64,000 nucleotides of DNA from Streptomyces sp. MMG1533 (GTDB lineage: Bacteria > Actinomycetota > Actinomycetes > Streptomycetales > Streptomycetaceae). Where the stretch lies: contig NZ_LGDG01000239.1 in the NCBI RefSeq assembly GCF_001279775.1, forward strand, positions 3,441-67,440, written 5' to 3'. The position numbers and the translations under genes were made by a program. The stretch's first letter is position 1. Every line of letters starts with the position of its first letter. The notes under the pieces were generated by a model. That model was not told the DNA's origin. It saw only the letters and a list, made by a program, of their open reading frames with translations, and searched no databases. This document shows positions 59,634 to 64,000 of the stretch, piece after piece.

Positions 59634-59783
59634 CGCATCGCTCCTTCGGCTGCGCATCTGTCCCGTGACCCTGACCCGACCCTGTCAAACAGGTCGGCCC
59701 ACGGGTCGTATCCCGCATCCCCTTTACGGGGGACGCCGATGGGACGCAGCGGGGGAGCGCGCGGTTCCCTGAAAAGCGCTGCC

Positions 59784-59993
59784 TCAGTCTCCGTACTCCG
59801 ACATCGCGTCCAGAAGCCGGGCCGACGCCGGGGGCACGGTCACGCCGTGGATGAGTGACGGTGAGACCGGAAGGGCAGTGATCCGGGCGGGAACGGCCCA
59901 GTGGGGAGCCATCCGCGCGCAGTCGCCGCGCAGCGACGCCAGGCCGCCGTCCAGGTCGGCCGGGACGGGAGCGTGGACCTCGATGTTCGTCAT
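59784..59993 (-). CDS. small hypothetical protein
   Basis: A 69-residue frame, MTNIEVHAPVPADLDGGLAS, with third-position G/C use typical of genes in this window. It ends SARLLDAMSEYGD. There is no clear ribosome binding site and no family is recognised, so it may not be real; the codon pattern is the main support. Confidence 0.45.
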   Translation of the reverse strand: MTNIEVHAPVPADLDGGLASLRGDCARMAPHWAVPARITALPVSPSLIHGVTVPPASARLLDAMSEYGD

Positions 59994-60197
59994 AGCGGCA
60001 CCGTAGGCACGGCGGGGCCCGCGAAGAAAGATCTACTATCGGGTAGTTTTGGCCTCTCCGACGCCTCCTCGTCGTCTCGCAGAGCCCCTCGCCGACCCGG
60101 TAGCGTGAACTGTCAACCCGCCCTCCCGTCTCCCGCCACCGCTCCTCCCATGAGCGCTATCGCGCGCCCCTTCTTATTCCACAGGAGAGTCAACGCC

Positions 60198-61172
60198 GTG
60201 CGCATCGCAGTCACCGGCTCCATCGCCACCGACCACCTCATGACCTTCCCCGGCCGCTTCGCCGACCAGCTCGTCGCGGACCAACTGCACACGGTCTCGC
60301 TCTCCTTCCTGGTCGACAACCTCGACGTGCGCCGGGGCGGCGTCGGCGCCAACATCGCCTTCGGCATGGGCGAGCTGGGCACCGAGCCGATCCTGGTCGG
60401 GGCCGCGGGCTTCGACTTCGACGAGTACCGCGCCTGGCTGGACCGGCACGGCGTCGACACCGCCTCGGTACGCATCTCCGAGACGCTGCACACCGCCCGC
60501 TTCGTGTGCACCACCGACGCCGACCACAACCAGATCGGCTCCTTCTACACCGGCGCGATGAGCGAGGCCCGCCTCATCGAGCTCAAGACCGTCGCCGACC
60601 GCGTGGGCGGCCTCGACCTGGTGCTGATCGGCGCCGACGACCCGGAGGGCATGCTCCGCCACACCGAGGAGTGCCGCTCCCGGTCCATCCCCTTCGCCGC
60701 CGACTTCTCCCAGCAGATCGCCCGCATGGGCGGCGACGAGATCCGGATACTGCTGGACGGGGCGACGTACCTCTTCTCCAACGAGTACGAGAAGGGCCTC
60801 ATCGAGTCCAAGACGGGCTGGACGGACGAGGAGATCCTGTCCAAGGTCGGCCACCGCGTCACCACGCTCGGCGCACAGGGCGTCCGCATCGAGCGGGCCG
60901 GCGAGGAGCCGATCGTCGTCGGCTGCCCGGAGGAGGAGCGCAAGGCCGACCCCACCGGCGTCGGCGACGCCTTCCGCGCCGGTTTCCTCTCCGGCCTCGC
61001 CTGGGGCGTCTCCCTGGAGCGCGCCGCCCAGGTCGGCTGCATGCTCGCCACGCTCGTCATCGAGACGGTCGGCACCCAGGAGTACCAACTGCGCCGCGGC
61101 CACTTCATGGAGCGCTTCACCAAGGCGTACGGCGACGAGGCCGCCGTCGAGGTCAAGAAGCATCTCGCGTAG
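60198..61172 (+). CDS. adoK: adenosine kinase (PfkB family)
   Basis: A 324-residue PfkB sugar/nucleoside kinase that phosphorylates adenosine to AMP. The N-terminus VRIAVTGSIATDHLMTFPGR, the segment SLSFLVDNLDVRRGGVGANI, TLHTARFVCTTD and the C-terminal DPTGVGDAFRAGFLSG with the catalytic Asp closely follow mycobacterial AdoK as I remember it, more than other PfkB members. Start GTG with ACAGGAGAG upstream. Its stop is immediately next to the stop of the convergent desulfurase gene. Confidence 0.88.
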   Translation: MRIAVTGSIATDHLMTFPGRFADQLVADQLHTVSLSFLVDNLDVRRGGVGANIAFGMGELGTEPILVGAAGFDFDEYRAWLDRHGVDTASVRISETLHTARFVCTTDADHNQIGSFYTGAMSEARLIELKTVADRVGGLDLVLIGADDPEGMLRHTEECRSRSIPFAADFSQQIARMGGDEIRILLDGATYLFSNEYEKGLIESKTGWTDEEILSKVGHRVTTLGAQGVRIERAGEEPIVVGCPEEERKADPTGVGDAFRAGFLSGLAWGVSLERAAQVGCMLATLVIETVGTQEYQLRRGHFMERFTKAYGDEAAVEVKKHLA

Positions 61173-62549
61173 CTAGGAGAGCCGGCGGACCACATACGCC
61201 GAGCCGCGGTCCGCCGGCTCCTCGCCCACGTACTCCTGCCCCCGCATCTCGCACCACGCCGGGATGTCCAGCCGCGCCGCCTCGTCGTCCGAGAGGACCC
61301 GGACGCTGCCGCCCACCGGCACCTCGCCGATGACCTTGGCCAGCTCGATGACCGGGATCGGGCAGCGCTTGCCGAGAGAGTCCACGACAAGGACGTCGTC
61401 ACGTACGACCGCCTCGGCGACCGGCGCCCCCAGCTTCTCCCTGACCTCCGCCACCGCCCCCGGCAGCACCTCCAGGAACCGCTCCACTTCCTCCTCCGGT
61501 GTCCCCAGCGGCAGCGAGACCCGCACGTTCCCCTCACTCAGCACCCCCATCGCCTTCAGCACATGGCTGGGCGTCAGCGTGCTGCTGGTACAGGACGATC
61601 CGGACGAGACGGAGAAACCGGCGCGGTCCAGCTCGTGCAGCAGTGTCTCCCCGTCGACATAGAGACAGGAGAAGGTGACGACACCGGGCAGCCGCCGCAC
61701 CGGATCGCCGACCACCTCCACGTCCGGCACCAGCTCCGGCACCCGCGCCCGGACCCGCTCCGTCAGCTCCCTCAGCCGTAGCGCCTCTTGCGCCGCCTCG
61801 GCCCGCACCGCCCGCAGCGAGGCCGCGGCCGCCACGATCGCCGGAATGTTCTCGAACCCGGCCGCCCGCCCCGACTCACGCTCGTCCACGGGCCCTTGAG
61901 GAGCGAACCGCACCCCCTTGCGCACCACGAGCAGCCCGACCCCCGACGGCCCGCCCCATTTGTGCGCACTCCCCGCCAGCAGCGACCAGTCACCCTCGAC
62001 CCGCCCCCACCCCAAGGACTGGGCCGCGTCCACCAGCAAGGGCACCCCGGCCGCCCGGCACGCCTCGGCGACGGCCGCCACCGGCTGCTCCGTCCCCACC
62101 TCGTGATTGGCCGACTGAAGACACGCCAGCGCGGTGTCGGGCCGCAGGGCCGCCTCGTACGCCTCCACGGTCACCGCCCCCGACCGCAGCACCGGTACCT
62201 CGGTCACCGGCCCGCCGTCCCCTTGGTGCACTTCGGCCGAATGGAGCACCGAGGAGTGTTCGACGGCTGACACGATCAGGTGACGCCCGACCCGTCGCCG
62301 TCCCGCGAGCGCCCCGGCGATCCCGGAGTGCACGGCCCGCGTACCGGAGGAGGTGAACGCAAGTTCGTCCGGCCGGCACCCGACGGCCTCGGCCGCGGCC
62401 TCCCGCGCCGCGTCCAACAGCATCCGCGCCCGCCGCCCCTCCCTGTACAGACGCGCGGGATCCGCCCACCCCTCGTCCAGGGAGGCTTGCAGCGCCTGAC
62501 GGGCAACGGGATGAAGAGGGGCGGAGGAAGCGGCGTCGAAGTAGGCCAT
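61173..62549 (-). CDS. cysteine desulfurase-TusA fusion
   Basis: A 458-residue fusion of a class V aminotransferase-fold cysteine desulfurase (PLP lysine K197 in GSAHKWGGPSG; persulfide cysteine C320 in SSGSSCTSSTLTPSHVL; residues 1-370) and a C-terminal TusA/SirA domain (DSLGKRCPIPVIELAKVI, sulfur-carrying C396, and CEMRGQEYVG; residues 385-458). The two steps, sulfur abstraction and relay to a TusA cysteine, would happen in one chain, feeding tRNA thiolation or cofactor sulfur. Neighbours do not reveal the target pathway. Confidence 0.92.
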   Translation of the reverse strand: MAYFDAASSAPLHPVARQALQASLDEGWADPARLYREGRRARMLLDAAREAAAEAVGCRPDELAFTSSGTRAVHSGIAGALAGRRRVGRHLIVSAVEHSSVLHSAEVHQGDGGPVTEVPVLRSGAVTVEAYEAALRPDTALACLQSANHEVGTEQPVAAVAEACRAAGVPLLVDAAQSLGWGRVEGDWSLLAGSAHKWGGPSGVGLLVVRKGVRFAPQGPVDERESGRAAGFENIPAIVAAAASLRAVRAEAAQEALRLRELTERVRARVPELVPDVEVVGDPVRRLPGVVTFSCLYVDGETLLHELDRAGFSVSSGSSCTSSTLTPSHVLKAMGVLSEGNVRVSLPLGTPEEEVERFLEVLPGAVAEVREKLGAPVAEAVVRDDVLVVDSLGKRCPIPVIELAKVIGEVPVGGSVRVLSDDEAARLDIPAWCEMRGQEYVGEEPADRGSAYVVRRLS

Positions 62550-62587
62550 ACGGCAACGCTAAGACGTCCAGCAGGGCAGCGGACCTC

Positions 62588-62640
62588 AGGGGCGCGGGGA
62601 ACTGCGCGAGAAACCACCAGGCACGCGCAGCCGCCAACTC
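62588..62640. repeat. second copy of the GGGGCGCGGGGAACTGCGCG element
   Basis: The sequence AGGGGCGCGGGGAACTGCGC followed by GAGAAACCACCAGGCACGC matches the left half of the element at 32691 for ~22 bp, then diverges. It sits between the desulfurase gene start and ctaC. Confidence 0.75.
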
Positions 62641-62834
62641 GCAGAACCCCCGAGCCACTAGGCGCCGCACAACCCGCGGCGCGTTGCGCCCCCCTCCCCG
62701 CGCACCCCCAAATCGCGTCGGCTAGGGTTTGGTCCGCATAAACATCCAAACCCCTGCCCGACGCAGGGCGGCGACCGACCAGCGAGAAGGCCGCAGCTCA
62801 ATCCGCGCGGGCGAGACTCTCGGGAAGGCGCTAC

Positions 62835-63794
62835 GTGAGTCCCAACGGCTCCGACCGCTCGCCGCGGCGCCCGATGCGGCGGAAGCTGCTGCAGGCAATG
62901 ACCGCGGGCCTGGTCCTGGCGACCGCCACCGGTTGCACATACAAGGACTTCCCCCGCCTTGGTATGCCCACCCCGACCACGGAAGAGGCTCCGCGGATCC
63001 TCTCCCTGTGGCAGGGGTCCTGGGCTGCCGCGCTCGCCGTCGGCGTGCTGGTGTGGGGCCTGATCCTGTGGAGTGCGATCTTCCACCGGCGCAGCCGCAC
63101 CAAGGTCGAGGTCCCTCCGCAGACCCGGTACAACATGCCCATCGAGGCGCTGTACACGGTCGTCCCGCTCATCATCGTCTCGGTGCTCTTCTACTTCACG
63201 GCCCGCGACGAGTCGAAGCTCCTCAGCCTCAAGAAGGAGCCCGACGTCACGATCAACGTCGTCGGCTTCCAGTGGAGCTGGGGCTTCAACTACGTCGAGC
63301 CCGTCGAGGGTTCCACGGGTGACGCGAAGACCGACAAGAACCTGGACGCGATTCCGGACCGGTTCAAGGAGGACTTCCCGGCCAACGCCGGCGGCGTCTA
63401 CGACGTCGGCACGCCCGCCACGAAGAACCCGCAGACCGGAAACCCCGGCCCGACCCTCTGGCTCCCCAAGGGCAAGACGGTCCGCTTCGTCCTCACTTCG
63501 CGTGACGTCATCCACTCCTTCTGGGTGGTGCCGTTCCTGATGAAGCAGGACGTCATCCCGGGCCACACCAACGCCTTCGAGGTGACCCCCAACAAGGAGG
63601 GCACCTTCCTGGGCAAGTGCGCCGAGCTGTGCGGCGTCGACCACTCCCGGATGCTGTTCAACGTGAAGGTCGTCTCCCCCGAGCGCTACGAGCAGCACCT
63701 CAAGGACCTCGCCAAGAAGGGGCAGACCGGTTACGTTCCCGCCGGCATCGCGCAGACGAGCCACGAGAAGAACCGGGAGACGAACAACCTGTGA
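62835..63794 (+). CDS. ctaC: cytochrome c oxidase subunit II
   Basis: A 319-residue lipoprotein-type subunit II of the aa3 oxidase. A signal ending in ATATGC gives the lipidated cysteine at residue 34; two membrane segments follow (~58-85 and ~105-125). The periplasmic domain has the CuA site HSFWVVPF, then [12 protein letters not shown] with both Cys, His and Met ligands, so it accepts electrons from the bc1 complex's cytochrome c. It starts with GTG; its stop overlaps the ctaD GTG (GTGA). Confidence 0.96.
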   Translation: MSPNGSDRSPRRPMRRKLLQAMTAGLVLATATGCTYKDFPRLGMPTPTTEEAPRILSLWQGSWAAALAVGVLVWGLILWSAIFHRRSRTKVEVPPQTRYNMPIEALYTVVPLIIVSVLFYFTARDESKLLSLKKEPDVTINVVGFQWSWGFNYVEPVEGSTGDAKTDKNLDAIPDRFKEDFPANAGGVYDVGTPATKNPQTGNPGPTLWLPKGKTVRFVLTSRDVIHSFWVVPFLMKQDVIPGHTNAFEVTPNKEGTFLGKCAELCGVDHSRMLFNVKVVSPERYEQHLKDLAKKGQTGYVPAGIAQTSHEKNRETNNL

Positions 63795-64000
63795 GCATCC
63801 TCAACGAACCCCAGGGTGCCTCGGCGGCAGGGTCCCACTACGCGGACGAGCTGCCGGTCAGGCGCCAGAACCGGGGAAGCGTCGTCATCAAGTGGCTCAC
63901 CACCACTGACCACAAGACGATCGGCACGCTGTACCTGGTCACGTCGTTCGCGTTCTTCTGCATCGGTGGCGTGATGGCGCTGTTGATGCGCGCCGAGCTG
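63791..64000 (+). CDS. ctaD: cytochrome c oxidase subunit I (N-terminal part; cut by window end)
   Basis: The first 70 residues, [20 protein letters not shown], then [20 protein letters not shown], match the N-terminus and first membrane segment of aa3-type subunit I, which houses heme a, heme a3 and CuB. The GTG overlaps the ctaC stop, showing a ctaC-ctaD operon. The catalytic histidines lie outside the window. Confidence 0.95.
   Translation, partial: MSILNEPQGASAAGSHYADELPVRRQNRGSVVIKWLTTTDHKTIGTLYLVTSFAFFCIGGVMALLMRAEL

Noticed and set aside
1..64000. tRNA, rRNA, insertion sequences, prophage or integrase genes
   Set aside because: I looked for tRNA-like ends, transposase motifs and phage genes and saw none; the window reads as a continuous core region.

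Overview
The window is a high-GC actinobacterial chromosome segment, almost certainly from a Streptomyces. The gene order from glnA through lipA/lipB, aceE, sucB, lpdA and pepA, then the cobalamin genes, pspA, nadA, erpA and ctaC/ctaD is, from memory, that of the conserved core arm of S. coelicolor. Codons are strongly G/C at third positions, GTG starts are common, and several intergenic repeats of Streptomyces type are present. I saw no rRNA, tRNA, insertion sequence, prophage or CRISPR array.

Layout. 1-4.9 kb: an alpha/beta hydrolase running into a kinase-like domain (cut by the left edge), the envelope-stress pair htpX-pspAB, and a HEAT-repeat protein carrying an in-frame repetitive element. 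4.9-10.5 kb: glnA with a well-matched GlnR operator, an RDD membrane protein, a DUF4191 protein, and the lipoate genes lipA and lipB. 10.6-20.6 kb: a TPR-type regulator, a flavoprotein interrupted by a 12-residue tandem repeat, an epimerase, TetR and WYL regulators, a MarP-like periplasmic protease and a PGRP-type amidase. 20.6-30.3 kb: aceE with a GntR gene upstream, then pepA, lpdA and sucB, i.e. the 2-oxoacid dehydrogenase components that the lipoate genes would modify.

30.6-37.3 kb is the most interesting part. Five co-directional genes encode a secreted Agd3/PelA-like polysaccharide deacetylase, a PelF-type glycosyltransferase, a large polytopic membrane protein, a spherulin-4/GH135-like hydrolase and a GH114 endo-alpha-1,4-polygalactosaminidase lipoprotein. 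The last four genes are linked by 4-nt start/stop overlaps. The enzyme set matches the fungal galactosaminogalactan toolkit (Agd3, Sph3, Ega3) with a bacterial Pel polymerase, so I infer a cationic galactosamine-rich exopolysaccharide system.

37.3-46.7 kb: cobS, cobT and a metallo-beta-lactamase-like/CobU fusion (late cobalamin assembly), a lysyl-phosphatidylglycerol synthase-like operon, two methyltransferases (one apparently starting at CTG), and a protease PDZ remnant next to an octamer repeat. 46.9-55.7 kb: pspA-pspAA, a two-component system followed by an RND transporter with no partner genes, and a Ser/Thr kinase with a PQQ-repeat sensor. 55.7-64 kb: nadA and erpA around a palindrome-rich promoter, a membrane protein with 13-residue acidic repeats, adenosine kinase, a cysteine desulfurase-TusA fusion, and ctaC followed by the start of ctaD at the right edge.
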